Positions 1 to 11,789 of a stretch of DNA of 64,000 nt are shown one piece after another. The position numbers and the translations under genes are program-made. Source of the stretch: Homarus americanus (taxonomy: Eukaryota; Arthropoda; Malacostraca; Decapoda; Nephropidae); assembly GCF_018991925.1 (NCBI RefSeq), contig NW_024732238.1, positions 8,016,642-8,080,641 of the forward strand, written 5' to 3'. The notes beneath the pieces are model-generated. The model had not been told where the DNA came from. It searched no databases and saw only the letters and a program-made list of their open reading frames with translations. Within the stretch, counting starts at the first letter, position 1. Each line of letters opens with the position of its first letter.

Positions 1-30
1 TCAATTCTCATTTCACGCTGTCCTGCTGGG

Positions 31-365
31 GACTTCTACATACAATCAACACCTCAACCCGCCAGGATTCGAATCCCACGGCCCACAAGCCTATGATCAG
101 GATCAGAACGCTAACTGCTGGACCACCAGGATACTAAAAGCAGTCCTAGACTTTGTTATTTTTAAAGCCTGTTCAACGAGCTTATGGCGCCGTGAAACTC
201 TAATGGGGACCACCCGTATCACGAGGTGGTCAGAGTAACGCTTACCAACCGGGTCAAACACGAGGATCCATATAAATTTATTAGGCCCAATAAACGCTGG
301 ACTTCTACATACAATCAACACCTCAACCCGCCAGGATTCGGAACTCCACGGCCCACTAAGCCTAT
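31..365 (-). repeat. tRNA-derived SINE, two partial tandem copies
   Basis: On the - strand, 60-135 reads as a tRNA-like head. It has an A-box-like stretch (TGGTCCAGCAGTTAGCG) followed by a B-box-like GATTCGAATCC about 45 bases later. The part after the B box (about 31-80) recurs at 298-345, so two copies are arranged head-to-tail. In the upstream copy only the B-box side and the body (300 down to about 135) survive. The body ends in an A-rich stretch directly before the second head. The dinucleotide order and B box support a Pol III-type SINE. The family name is unknown to me. Confidence 0.6.
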
Positions 366-429
366 GACTGTGTTATTCAATATTTTGTTGCTGCTGGACA
401 ACGCGACCAGGACACTCGCCCTACTGTTA

Positions 430-1312
<883 letters not shown>

Positions 1313-1497
1313 ATGTATAAAGTCCAAAAATCCGGACTGCTTGGGGATTGGGTCGGTCCGGATTTTCGGATTTTCCGGATTCTCAGGCAGTACTTTTAAA
1401 ATTAAAATTTAAGGAGGAATAAAGAAGAGATGAACAGGTACATTTTGATAGTTTATTCATTAGCAAATATAGCATGCTTCATTTATCAAAACGAGCA

Positions 1498-1700
1498 GTT
1501 TTAATGAAAAAGCTGTGAATTCTAGAATTTTATTCTTTGCCTTTTTGATATCATAAATTGTAGACTTTCCAATGTTGTATTTTCCATTAGAACAGTATTG
1601 CTCACACCACGTACTAGTTTCTTAATTATTTCAAGTTTGTCACTCAATTTCAACGTGTTCTTCTTTCTCTTCACACAACGAAGTTTATCTACTTTAGGAG
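1498..1700 (-). pseudogene. Jerky/Tigger-type transposase, N-terminal HTH remnant
   Basis: The - strand encodes MAPKVDKLRCVKRKKN followed by LSDKLEIIKKLVRG, which resembles the first helices of the CENP-B N-terminal / Tigger psq-like HTH. A frameshift within the next 40 bases moves the rest into another frame, where YNIGKSTIYDIKK then KNKILEF continues the family pattern (recognition helix). Stops follow soon after and no DDE domain is present. In the family this domain binds the element's own TIRs; this copy cannot be functional. It sits inside element G. Confidence 0.6.
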
Positions 1701-1744
1701 CCATTATTATGGGCTTGTACAGTAATCTGTAAATGGAAAGAGTA

Positions 1745-2570
1745 AGACTCAAAATATTGTTCTATTCATACTGTGCTTGATATAATGCATTCACGGAAAT
1801 GTAATATTTTTGCTAAAATGACGTACGTATTACAGTGGAAAGTGGGATCAAATCGTGACGAAAACAATGACTTTCGCTTTCTTTCGTTCAAAAGATGTTA
1901 CCGTAATCACTTTTCGAATGGTTTAGTTAAAAAACTGTTGTATTGTATTACAATAATATCCTAATTGACTTGAATAAATATTACGATACCATATTTCTGA
2001 ATATTTTCATTAAAATCCATCAAAATAATTTTCTTTGTCATCGTCTGCAGCACCAAACAGCTTCTTCTCCCAGTCCTCTCCTTGTACAGGGCTAGAGGGT
2101 ACGTGTTTTTCGAATCGTTTTCAGTTAAAAAACTATTACACCACACGTATATTTTACCTAAACTGCGCCTGAATGAATATATTCTCGGAAATAAATAGTA
2201 GTTTTGCTGAAACGTGATGTATTTCAATGTAAAATAGGATAAAATACATGTCGAAAACAAAAGACTTTACCTTAGCTTCCGATGTTCTTGAGATGTTACT
2301 CGTTTTTTTAATAGTTTTCGGTTAAAATTCTGTTATATTACAATGATATTCTATTCATACTGTGCTTGATATAATACATTCACGGAAATGTAATATTTTT
2401 GCTGAAATGACGTACGTATTAAAGTGGAAAGTGGGATAAAATCGTGACGAAAACAATGACTTTGGCTTTCTTTCCTTCAAAAGATGTTACCGTAATCACT
2501 TTTCGAATGGTTTAGTTAAAAAACTGTTGTATTACAATAATATTCCCTCCTAATTGACTTGAATAAATAC
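1745..2570. repeat. ~200 bp tandem repeats inside element G
   Basis: A landmark resembling CGAATGGTTTAGTTAAAAAACTG recurs near 1915, 2115, 2308 and 2505, giving a period of about 195-200 bp. The outer copies (about 1760-1960 and 2350-2550) are closely similar. The two inner copies are strongly diverged. Confidence 0.6.
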
Positions 2571-3029
2571 TTGAATGGAAATATACAATATTTTTGTTGA
2601 AACTACCCGCGTGTCAGTGTAAAGTGTTGTAATAATAAATGGTAAACAATTTGCCTTCGGCACTCGTGTTTCAGTTTATAGGACGTAGAGCGTTTTTACT
2701 GAAGGTTTTGTTGTTCGCTTACCCTCAAAAACGTGGGTCGAACTATAAACGAGGAATATCATAAATTAACGATTTCTTGGTCAAAAAATCAGGGTCGACA
2801 GATAAACGAGGGGGGGTTTATAGATGAGTATATACGGTATGTTGTCACAGTTTGATTGCTCGTTTTAAAGTGGAGACCACGTGGTCGCTTGTTGTCGCTG
2901 TGGCGCTCACGCATGCGCACATACACACAAAAGCCCGCTAAAAAAAAATAATAATAATTAGTTTTCCAAAAGTCCGGATTCTCGGGTGGTCCGGATTTTT
3001 GGCATCCGGATTTTTGGACTTTTACTGCA

Positions 3030-3434
<405 letters not shown>

Positions 3435-3437
<3 letters not shown>

Positions 3438-4083
3438 TTAACCCTCACTTTACGCGTTAATGTAACCCGGAGGGTACCGTGAAAGTAGAAACGCAAAGTG
3501 AATAACATAACATATGGGATTAATTGAATGGAGTCCTGCGATCCCCAAACTCCACTTTTGACTCTACAACTATGTTGTAGTAAAATATTATCTTAACTTT
3601 ATGATGGTATGCACACACAATTAATAATTAAGAGAAATACCAATAATATTAGGTTTTTTAACACTTACATTAGAAAATGGCTGGGCACACGGGATGGGCG
3701 GTTGGTTCCGAGGTAGAGGGCAGATTATTGGCCCTCACCTGTCACTGGTATCAATTGTATCACTATCCACCACAGAGGCTTGCAGGGCCTCTTTGTCAAA
3801 TCCCAAAGTCCATATAAGTCCATATCCTCACCATAATTATCACTATCACTGACTTGGGGGCTGTGGTAGGTGGGGGTGAAGAACTGGTAATGTTTTGATG
3901 ACTGGGCGACCTTGTGCGCACCATGTTTATAGCTTACACAACATAGCGGATGGCGAGGTTTGGATCCATAAACATGCTGCTCGGCCAGCCTCCAAGGTAG
4001 TGGGGGTACACCACCATGCGGAATGTGAGATCCTGGGTTCGGGAGGGCAATCACAGAACGGGAAACGCGGAATGTGGGAATAG
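3435..4083 (+). mobile_element. MITE family B, copy B3 (3' truncated)
   Basis: It starts with GAGTTAACCCTCACTTTACGCG (family start CAGT.AACCCTCACTTTACGCG) and follows copies 15121-15833 and 43006-43706 through the interior. It stops at CGCGGAATGTGGGAA, so about 25 bases of the right TIR are missing, and a (TA)n tract follows at once. Non-coding; short open frames inside are shared relics and not genes. Confidence 0.8.
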
Positions 4084-4245
<162 letters not shown>

Positions 4246-4317
4246 ATTTAAGGGCGATTTAGGGGAATTTTAGGGGTGTTTCTGACTTTATGCATTTTTG
4301 GCTTTACTTTGTATATG

Positions 4318-4422
4318 CTTTTCTGTGAGCTGGAACCAATTACAATGGTTTCGGTTAACGAAATTTTTGGTTAACGGACGACCCTCTTGAACGAACTGAG
4401 TTCGTTAACCGAGGGACCAGTG
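4318..4422 (-). mobile_element. MITE family A, terminal fragment A4
   Basis: About 105 bases match the end of the family A copies (GAGCTGGAACCAATTAC, then GTTAACGA blocks, ending ACCGAGGGACCAGTG). Only one TIR end and its subterminal region remain. Confidence 0.7.
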
Positions 4423-4522
4423 TATGTTTTAAATAATATGTATGAATGTAAAACTAAAATTCTATTCACCAATGCCGGTAAAATCTAAAACATAAGGACA
4501 GCCAATGAATATTGTGTGAGTT

Positions 4523-4880
4523 TTTACTCAGATGACGAAGTCATCAGGTTCAACTCTGGCTGAAGCTGTAGTTTTCCGTAAAGCTGTTGCTGAAACTGTT
4601 ACTGAACCTGAAGTTGATGTTGAAGCTACTTATGATGCTGAATTTGATGGTGTAGTTGAAGTTGATGGATTAGGCCTTCGAATAATAAAGCTCTCGAAAG
4701 AACCTTGCACAGCTGCTTTCTTTTCTCATTATACATCTTTATGTAGAGGTAATTTGCATTTATTAAATTTTAAGGCTTTGTTCTGTTAATGGATCCACTT
4801 CAGAAAATATGTTCATTGCTTGCTCCATATAATATCCACAGACCTCTCGCCTTTTTCATATCGTTTTAACACATGTACGT
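4523..4880 (-). pseudogene. Tigger-like transposase, C-terminal remnant
   Basis: On the - strand the reading begins near 4865 with a MEQAMNIFSEVDPL-like segment. After a few stops it continues with a YKDV..EKKAAVQGSFESFI stretch, then a Ser/Thr/Pro-rich acidic tail ending EPDDFVI and a stop at about 4530. The pattern (a MEQA.NIF..VDP helix, EKKKQTxQSxLDxFF, low-complexity tail) is characteristic of the C-terminus of Tigger-type transposases. No catalytic residues are left. Part of this reads as an open frame on the + strand (4532-4789), which I regard as a shadow. Confidence 0.55.
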
Positions 4881-4889
4881 AGTTTCTCA

Positions 4890-6180
4890 ACTAAGCTTAG
4901 ACACTTCTATTAGCTTTTGAAACAACACTACCATCACTTGCTCATGTTGAATAGGGATACATAAATGCTGTAAGAAACCTGAGAAAGTTTTTCTCCTGTT
5001 CCTGTTGAGATGTGTGAAAACAACAGGCCCGCCAAGCTCCGACTGTTGTTTACTGGTGATGCGCATTACCACTCATTAGCCAGGCAGCTTCTTTGCACAA
5101 GGCGCTCTTCATTTTTTTTTTCTTTTTTTTATAATACATATCGGGATTTAGTTATTATATGAAAACAATTTTATTTTATTTTTATTATATTTTGGTTGTA
5201 AATATGAATGAGATAAGGATGTAAATTGAATTGGGTCCTAAATTAACTAGGATCTTAAATATGAAAAGTTGTTGGTCGAACCGTTGTTATCGGAGGCTTT
5301 ACTGTAGTGATTAATTTGAGTACAAATATCCCATAGTTTCCACTCGACAAAAATTTTAGTAATTAACTTTGTACATTTGAGTACAGGTTTGCCCTAAGGA
5401 CAATTATTTCTTTTACTTTTTCACAAGATGTATTTAGGATGGTGTGTGCATGTAAATGAGTAAAAATAAATGAAGAAAGTTACGTATATCTACCTGAAAT
5501 TACAATTTGAAAAACAAAAATAACGCGTCACAGCTGTGACTAGTCTAACTTATTTACAGTGTTCCTCAGTTTACCTAGCTGAGTAGAGGAAACAAGGTTT
5601 TGACTTGGTCTGTGATGTCTCTTGTTACATAGATGTGCAGAGACGTGTTTGTGAGCCACTCAGCCTGGCCGTGCACCCGTCCCCTACCTCCCTACTGTCC
5701 TTCCCCCAGCCATATGTACAGAGACATGTTTGTAAGCCACTCAGGCCAGGTCACACACCCCTCCCTACCATCCTCCCTCAGCCACCCTCTCCCTTCTCCA
5801 ATGTTTGAACCTGCTATTGCATTTATTTACTGTCATCACTATACTCGGTGCTCGGGAATGCATCCCTATTTAACCCATGTATTATTCCCTCCTTTATACG
5901 AGTTTTCACTAAACAAGCAGAGTTCAAGGAATGTATCTACTCATATCATAGAGATTTTACTGCAATTTCAAAATTCCATAAGGGCAAAATTTTTTAACCA
6001 TGGATTCCATAACACTGGGGATTCCTGTACTCTAATATGGCTTAGAAGTAAAAAAAAGTATGAAATAAAACTAAAATAAAAAATGTAGAGTATAGCTGTA
6101 CATGTGTGGAGGCAGTGAGCTGTACTGCATTGCTGAGGACTGCCAATTTACCCGTGTCCCTCCCCCCATTGTGATGTCAT
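4890..6180. other. No recognised gene; 73-bp tandem duplication at 5634-5785
   Basis: I see no gene here. A direct duplication of about 73 bp is visible (GAGACGTGTTTGTGAGCCACTCAG near 5639, diverged copy near 5711). The rest is AT-rich with poly-T near 5115-5130. Confidence 0.5.
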
Positions 6181-6183
6181 AAC

Positions 6184-6223
6184 ATACACACACACACACA
6201 CACACACCTACTACTACTACTGC

Positions 6224-6269
<46 letters not shown>

Positions 6270-6290
6270 AATAACAATAATAATAATACT
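6184..6290. repeat. (CA)n then (CTA)n/(TAA)n microsatellites
   Basis: About 12 CA units, then CTA units, then about 25 TAA/TAATGA units. Repeat sequence only. Confidence 0.95.
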
Positions 6291-6397
6291 TTAACGTGGC
6301 CTCCATCCTCCCCCTATAGCCACACCTTCGCTGCCATTTTATTACCTTAAAATTAAATTTCCTAATATACATAAGTAGCTATCCTAGCTGTGTTGAG

Positions 6398-7196
6398 TTA
6401 GTTGAGCCGCAGATCTATGCGGCATTCGGTGACTGTTGCCTCATAGTCAATATCTGCAACTGTTGTCGGCTTTGGGGCCGATGCTCTCGTTCCCCTGAGG
6501 CAGAGCAAAGCCGACCTAAGGAGAGAGAAGGACAGTCGACATCTCATCCAGGCTGTAACATAACTTCTGGGCTGCTGCTTCTGTTCGGAAATCACCTCCG
6601 CGAGTCTGGCGTAGAAACATCTTGCACTTAGTCCCATCCCACCAGAGGTTGTGAACACTAGAGGGGTGAAGCTGCCTTGATCAACGTTTTGAATTCTCTC
6701 CCCATATGCCCTTATCTTGTCATTCTCGTTCCTCCTGTGTGCAGCATCGAGAGCTAGGTTACGGTGACATGCGGCCATGGGATAAAAAATCCTGATGTCG
6801 AGGAAGGCTCGCTGTCCCCGCGTCCAGAATCCTTGAGCACTGACATCAACACGGGCTTCGTTGGATGTGTTTGAAGTCCTATGTTGGAAATTCTCACCGT
6901 CCAATGGATGGAGGATCGGTTCTACCCTGACATCACGGCAAATTTCCTTCAACATATTTGCTGTGAGATCCCTTACTTCGTCATGCCTCATGCATATGAA
7001 ACCCCCTTTCTTGCACACCATGGCATGATCGACGTCATAGGAAGAGCCACACACGCATTGGGAGGGCAAACTTTCTACTGGCCTACTGTACCTTAGAGCA
7101 TTGGCATCTGTAAATTCATGTTTATTGAGACTGAAACCATTTGCCCTTATCGGTAACGTAGTTAACCAGTTCGAGGCGCCCTTCTTTTAAATCATC
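6398..7196 (-). pseudogene. Retroelement C-terminal domain with Zn motif and nuclease-like block
   Basis: The longest open frame is about 223 codons ending at 6398. The same frame extends upstream to about 7196 (NWLTTLPIRANGFSLNKHEF, then ALRYSRPVESLPSQ). Next come a zinc-binding pattern CVCGSSYDVDHAMVCKKGG, an ARVDVSAQGFWTRGQRAF / LDIRIFYP block, and a YVTAWMRCRLSFSLLRSA-like segment with LCLRGTR. This order is widespread as the C-terminus of reverse-transcriptase proteins in marine invertebrates. The C.C...H...C motif followed by spaced acidic residues is reminiscent of restriction-like endonuclease domains, but that role is inference. No RT domain is present, so this is a 5'-truncated relic. 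Confidence 0.6.
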
Positions 7197-7199
7197 TCT

Positions 7200-7465
7200 T
7201 AAAAAATATCTATTGTCTAGGTATTAATATTTCTTGTAACACCTACTATATTTACAGTACCTGCTTTTATTGTACCATCAAAACCGTTTTATCGGAAATT
7301 ATCATGTAAATAGATAAGTAATTACCATTGCAATAAACATAATTGCCAACTAGACATAATCCTGACAGCTCTGTCCTCTTGTTCAACCTTATTACTGCAC
7401 AACCCATGTTTTACTGCTCCCCCATTATGCTTATGTTTTTCTATTCCACTGTAATTTATGTATAC
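7200..7465. other. No recognised gene
   Basis: AT-rich spacer between two copies of the same retroelement fragment. I see nothing recognisable. Confidence 0.4.
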
Positions 7466-7484
7466 AGTGGTCCCTCGGTTAACA
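7466..7484 (+). repeat. Orphan MITE terminus
   Basis: CAGTGGTCCCTCGGTTAAC matches the family A TIR. It is preceded by TA and joined directly to the second retroelement fragment, with no further MITE sequence. Confidence 0.5.
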
Positions 7485-7784
7485 TAACTTCTGGGCTGCT
7501 GCTTCTGTTCGGAGATCACCTCCGCAAGTCTGGCATAGAAACATCTTGCACTTGGTCCCTTCCCACCAGAGGTTGTGAACCCTAGAGGAGTGAAGCTGCC
7601 TTGATCAACGTTTTGAATTCTCTCCCCATATGCCCTTCTCTTGTCGTTCTCGTTCCTCCTGTGTGCAGCATCGAGAGCTAGGTTACGGTGACATGCGGCC
7701 ATGGGATAAAAAATCCTGATGTCGAAGAAAGCTCGCTGTCCCTGCGTCCAGAATCCTTGAGCACTGACATCAACACGGGCTTCG
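7485..7784 (-). pseudogene. Second, partial copy of the 6.4-7.2 kb retroelement fragment
   Basis: The sequence is closely similar to about 6558-6850 (shared peptide MAACHRNLALDAAHRRNEND and IQNVDQGSFTPL). It contains only the middle of the domain. The left side begins at the orphan MITE terminus. The right side is cut at ...GGGCTTCGT by the 3' tail of LINE-A. Confidence 0.7.
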
Positions 7785-9100
7785 TACTACTACTACTACT
7801 ACTACTACAACTACTACTACTTTGCTGTCATTCGGAATCGAGTATGACGATCATCCAGCCATGATACAATGATATGAGTTATTATGGATGTCACCTAGGT
7901 TGGTGAGTTTTGAGGAGACAAAAGAGGCTGATACGGGACCAGCAGAGTCGTTCACATTCGTTGCACATGTGGAGGGCTGCATCTTGTGCGGGAGGGGCGG
8001 CAGCAGCGTTCCTATGGCATTGGCGCTTGTCTGCCTCAGTTTGCAGTCGGGCTAACTCGAAAGTATTGACACCTTCTTGTGTGGTGCTCCTCCAAGCGTT
8101 ACGGTGTGGAGTAATTGACTGCCAGATGAGGGGGTCGATTTGGCACACTTTCAGGTTTGTCTGAAGACTATCCTTATACCTTTTCAATTGCCTGCCTGCT
8201 TTACGTTTACTATTCGTTATGTGACTGTAAAGTAGCTGCTTTGGCACTCTACTGATGTCCATGTGGGTAACATGGCCAGTCCAGTGTAGTTGTTTGTGGA
8301 TAATGGTAGCCTTGATGCTCCTACAGTTGGTGTCAGCAAGAATACTGGCATTTGTTTTCTTGTCTTCCCAGCAAACATGGAGGATGGAATGAAGACTCTG
8401 TTGGTAAAAGTTTCCAATTGCCTTGAGGTGCCTCCTCTATGTGAACTATGTCTCTGCCATATTGCAGGGTGGGGAGGACCACTGCTTGATATACGTACAG
8501 CTTTCTAGATAATTTCAGCTCCCTGCAGGTGAAGACACGGTTTTGGAGTTTGCCAAAGCCTTGAGATGCACATCTGATTCGATGCTAAATCTCTTCATCA
8601 ATGTCTGTGGTGATGGACAGATGGGAGTCAAGATACCGAAAGTGAGTAACATTAGAGAGGGTAGTACTGTTAAGCTGGATGGATGGTGGAGGTGTGGCTG
8701 AACCAGGAGCAGGTTGAAAGATAATCTGAGTCTTATGTACATTCACTTCAAAGCCGAAGTGTGCATACGCATCTGCGTATGTGTTCAGGATTTCCTGTAG
8801 GTCGTGTTCAGTGTTTGCAACAAGGGTGAGGTCGTCTGCATACTGTAGCTCAGTAATGGAAGCTGTCGACACCTTTGTTTTTGCCTGGACTCGTTTTATG
8901 TTGAAAAGACCCCCCTTCACCTGGTACTCAATGTTAACCCCGCCGGCTAAATTGGCACTGGCACGAGTAAGGAAGGCAGCCTAGAAAATGGAAAAGAGAG
9001 TTGGTGCCAGTCCACACCCTTGTCTAACCCCTGTTTGGATGGGGAAAACTCAGACTGGGTGCCATTGTGCAGGACACTGCCGTTCATGCCACAGTGGAGT
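7785..9100 (-). mobile_element. LINE-A (RTE-like), 3' part: RT C-terminus, tail and (GTA)n end
   Basis: From about 9060 downwards the - strand encodes a GVRQGCGLAPTLFS motif, then GGVNIEYQVKGGLFNIKR and the RT catalytic box LQYADDLTLVA. After frameshifts come thumb and C-terminal segments (IPKQLLYSHITNSKR-like at about 8250, then a C..C...RI..F..LKTHQPR end at 7891). The element ends in a (GTA)n tail read on - (7785-7821), the short tandem 3' tail typical of RTE/CR1-like LINEs. The YADD box is intact but the frame is repeatedly broken. The 5' half lies at 11790-13655; LINE-B has inserted between them. Resemblance to RTE-type ('CFDP2-like') proteins is from memory of the family. Confidence 0.7.
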
Positions 9101-11785
9101 TTTTTATTTACAGGAATTAGCCTACCCGGGCACAGGTCGAACGACCCACAGCGGGGCCTGGGGGAAAAAATTAAGAATAGAAAAAAATATAAATAGAAAA
9201 GAAAAAGGTTATATTAATCTACACCACGAAGATGCTGGAAAACCAGCTTTTTAAAGTGAGACAGATTGTATGAGTGTGGAAACAGAAGAAGGCAGAGCAT
9301 TCCACAGTTTGGCTTTGTAATGAAAGAAGGAGGTACTATAACGGGTTATTCTCGTGTGACCGACATCCACAGAAAAACGGTGGGCACCGCGGGCAAGACG
9401 TGTGTTACGAGCCCACGGCCTTGCCGGCGGTACACGGGATGCCAAATCCACCGAACATTGCCCATTAAAGTACCTGTAAAAGAGAGAGTGAAGCAACATT
9501 GTGGCGAAGAGAAAGGGAAGAGAGATTATCAATAAAAGAAGGAGAGTTAATAAGACAAAATGCCTTTGATTCCACCCTATTTAACAGTTGGACAAGAAGA
9601 GCCACCCCAGATATGAGAGCAGCACTGCAAGTTAGGACAAATGAATCCCTTATAAACTTGAAGCAACTGCTCAGGAGTGAAGTAGCTACGGCATCTGTAC
9701 AGCATTCCCAACTTTCGGGAGGCAGCTTTAGCTACAGTATGTTGAGGTTGTGTGGCTTCCATGACATATTAGAGGAAATGGTAAGGCCTAGCATATCTAT
9801 TTTAGAATTTGGCAGAATTATAGCGTCCTGCAATGTAATTGGTGGGAGATCATCTAATTTAGAAAGTGTAGTTGGTAAATACTGAGTTTTATTACAATTG
9901 AATTTAACCAAGTTTCTACTTCCCCATTCGGAGATGCTGCACAGATCCGCATTGATAGATGTAATGATATCAGCTCTAGAAACAGATCTAGTTTGAGAGT
10001 TAGGAGGAAGGGGAAAATGTGAAGAAGAGTGAAGAGTAGAATTATCAGCATAAGAATGGATAGAATTAGTTATAGTGTGAAGTAAATCATTGATAAAAAG
10101 AAGGAAGAGAGTAGGTGATAGAACAGAACCCTGTAGGACACCACTATTGGTAGGGAAAGAGAGAGAGAGAGATCCCTCGACAACAACAGCCATGGCTCTG
10201 TTCTCAGGGAAGCTAGAGCTTAGAGAACAAAGTGGGGGAGAGAAACCATAAGAGGGAAGTTTAGAAAGCAAAGACTTGTGCCATACCCTGTCAAATGCTT
10301 TGGAGATGTTGAGGGCCACGACAAAAGTTTCCCCATAATTCCTAAGAGAGGATGACCAAAGATGGGTGCAGTAGGAGAGCAGATCACCACTAGATCTCGC
10401 CTGGCGATAGCCATATTGGTGATCCGACAAGAGAGAATGGCGAGTGGAGATTATAGGAAAGTGCATAGGTTCAGCAGGAGGAGCAGGAGGGATTGATTTG
10501 GAATCGTCTAAGGCGGAGTTAGAAGAGAATAAAGTGCCAAAGTGATTGGCTTTATTAGGGGAAGAGTTGGCTATAGATTTATCAGGTCGGAAGAGAGGAG
10601 GAAAAGAGGGAGTGAAGAAGTTATTACAGATGTTTTTGGTTAAGGACCAGAAGGATTTACTAGAGGAAGAATTAGTCAGGACAGTGATCTTTCTTTTTAT
10701 AAAATTCCGCTTGGCCCTACGAAGAATAGCCTTACAACGATTCCTAGCTTGATATGCCCTATCTCTCACTCTGCATGCAAGATAACAGGAGCACTCAAGC
10801 CATGATTATAAAGTGAAAGTTTTGGTAGAAGATGGGATAAATGCACTCCTACCACCCAGTATAACCCCAGCAATGCAGTCAGTACATACCGAGGCATTCC
10901 AAGTGGAAAAGCAACATTCATCCCAAGGAAAGTCGGTGAAGAATTCTCGCAAGGATTGACAGTTTGCCCTACGATAGAGCCATAGTTGACGTTTAGAGGG
11001 GGGTGAGGGAGGTGGTCGTGCCCAGTTTGATTTAATAGAAATAAGATTGTGATCAGCAGATCCTAAGGGGGCAGAAATTGAGTATGAATAGTGTGAGGAG
11101 TTAGAGGTAAAATAAGGATCAAGAATGTTAGCAAGTTGATCGTGTCGATCAGGAACGAGTGGAAGGTGTTTGATTATTTGTTCCAAATCATTAAGTAAGG
11201 AAAAGGAGAGTGCCTCAGCCCCACCTGAGTCATCCCTTGCAGAGCCAAGTCACTCTCTGTGATGTACATTGAAATCCCATAAATAGAGGATCTCGGTGTT
11301 GGGGTGTGTGGATAGCACCGACTCATGGCAAGAAGTAGTAAGGGGTCGGGGGAAGAGGTTAATAGATGGTGCTCCATAGAAGGAAAATTGGATCTCAGGC
11401 CGTGAATGTTGAAAAAATTAAGTGTGAAAAAAGCCAATCCTCCAACAACTGCGGTGGTGTCAGTTGCGGCCCCATTTGTTTGATGATGATCAGATCAGCC
11501 TTGAGGTCCACAACCTTTCCGACCAGTGGGACCCATCCAAGAAGGCCCCGCTTCAATATTAATATCAACTGACACTGGAGACTAAAATAGAATGAATAAA
11601 ACAGATCAAGAGTGTGTACGGTTATATTTGTTGTGTTGTCAATAGTAGGAGAGACAATTGAGACCCTGCAATTGTGTATAAATGTGGCGGAAAGATAAAT
11701 CAGCAACGTGGGACTTGATCACAATTTTTGTGATGCCAAATGGTAGCAGGGTCTATCATTAGACAACACGTTATGCTTTCAATAT
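9101..11785 (-). mobile_element. LINE-B (Jockey-like) nested in LINE-A
   Basis: The - strand encodes an APE endonuclease start (NIHGLRSNFPSMEHHLL, 11437), endonuclease end and linker (GSADHNLISI; 11186-10806), RT (10769-9732) and C-terminal region (9762-9180). The 3' UTR ends in TAAATAAAAAA at 9101. The endonuclease has an internal deletion at about 11185, and the N-terminal RT motifs are missing between the FPIIS and RHSLLSDHQYGYR segments. The RT box reads SYADNST instead of YADD, so the second catalytic Asp is replaced. Several frameshifts are present. The element interrupts the LINE-A reverse transcriptase: LINE-A coding is found immediately on both sides in the same orientation. The 5' boundary (about 11785) is approximate. 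Confidence 0.75.
9732..10769 (-). pseudogene. LINE-B reverse transcriptase core (defective)
   Basis: This is the largest open segment of LINE-B (345 codons). In order it has a basic linker, a FVVALNISKAFDRVWHKSL block (the family pattern has Asp in this motif; here N-I-S-K-A-F-D), GVLQGSVLSPTLF, the catalytic box YADN, and a FNCNKTQ-like thumb entry. Jockey-type RT makes cDNA at a nicked target. The YADD to YADN change and the lost N-terminal fingers make this copy inactive. The frame is broken at 9732 and coding continues in another frame to about 9577. Confidence 0.75.
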
Positions 11786-11789
11786 TTTC

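Larger units (their letters stand above)
1318..3027. mobile_element. TIR element G, Tigger/jerky-like, non-autonomous
   Basis: The left end carries AAAGTCCAAAAATCCGGA. The right end, read in reverse complement, is CAGTAAAAGTCCAAAAATCC, so these are inverted termini about 1.7 kb apart. The terminal CAGTA of the left copy has been lost next to the T tract. The interior contains a broken helix-turn-helix transposase start on the - strand (about 1500-1700) and four diverged tandem repeats. The CAGT-type terminus and CENP-B-like HTH point to the pogo/Tigger branch of Tc1-mariner. The missing catalytic domain makes it non-autonomous. Confidence 0.65.

Noticed and set aside
60..135. Functional tRNA gene
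   Set aside because: A- and B-box-like motifs are present, but the arms do not pair as a normal cloverleaf by eye and the region is a repeated SINE.
4532..4789. 85-codon + strand frame (MTKSSGSTLAEAVV...)
   Set aside because: It is antisense to the Ser/Thr/Pro-rich tail of a Tigger-like transposase remnant on the - strand, which has better family resemblance.
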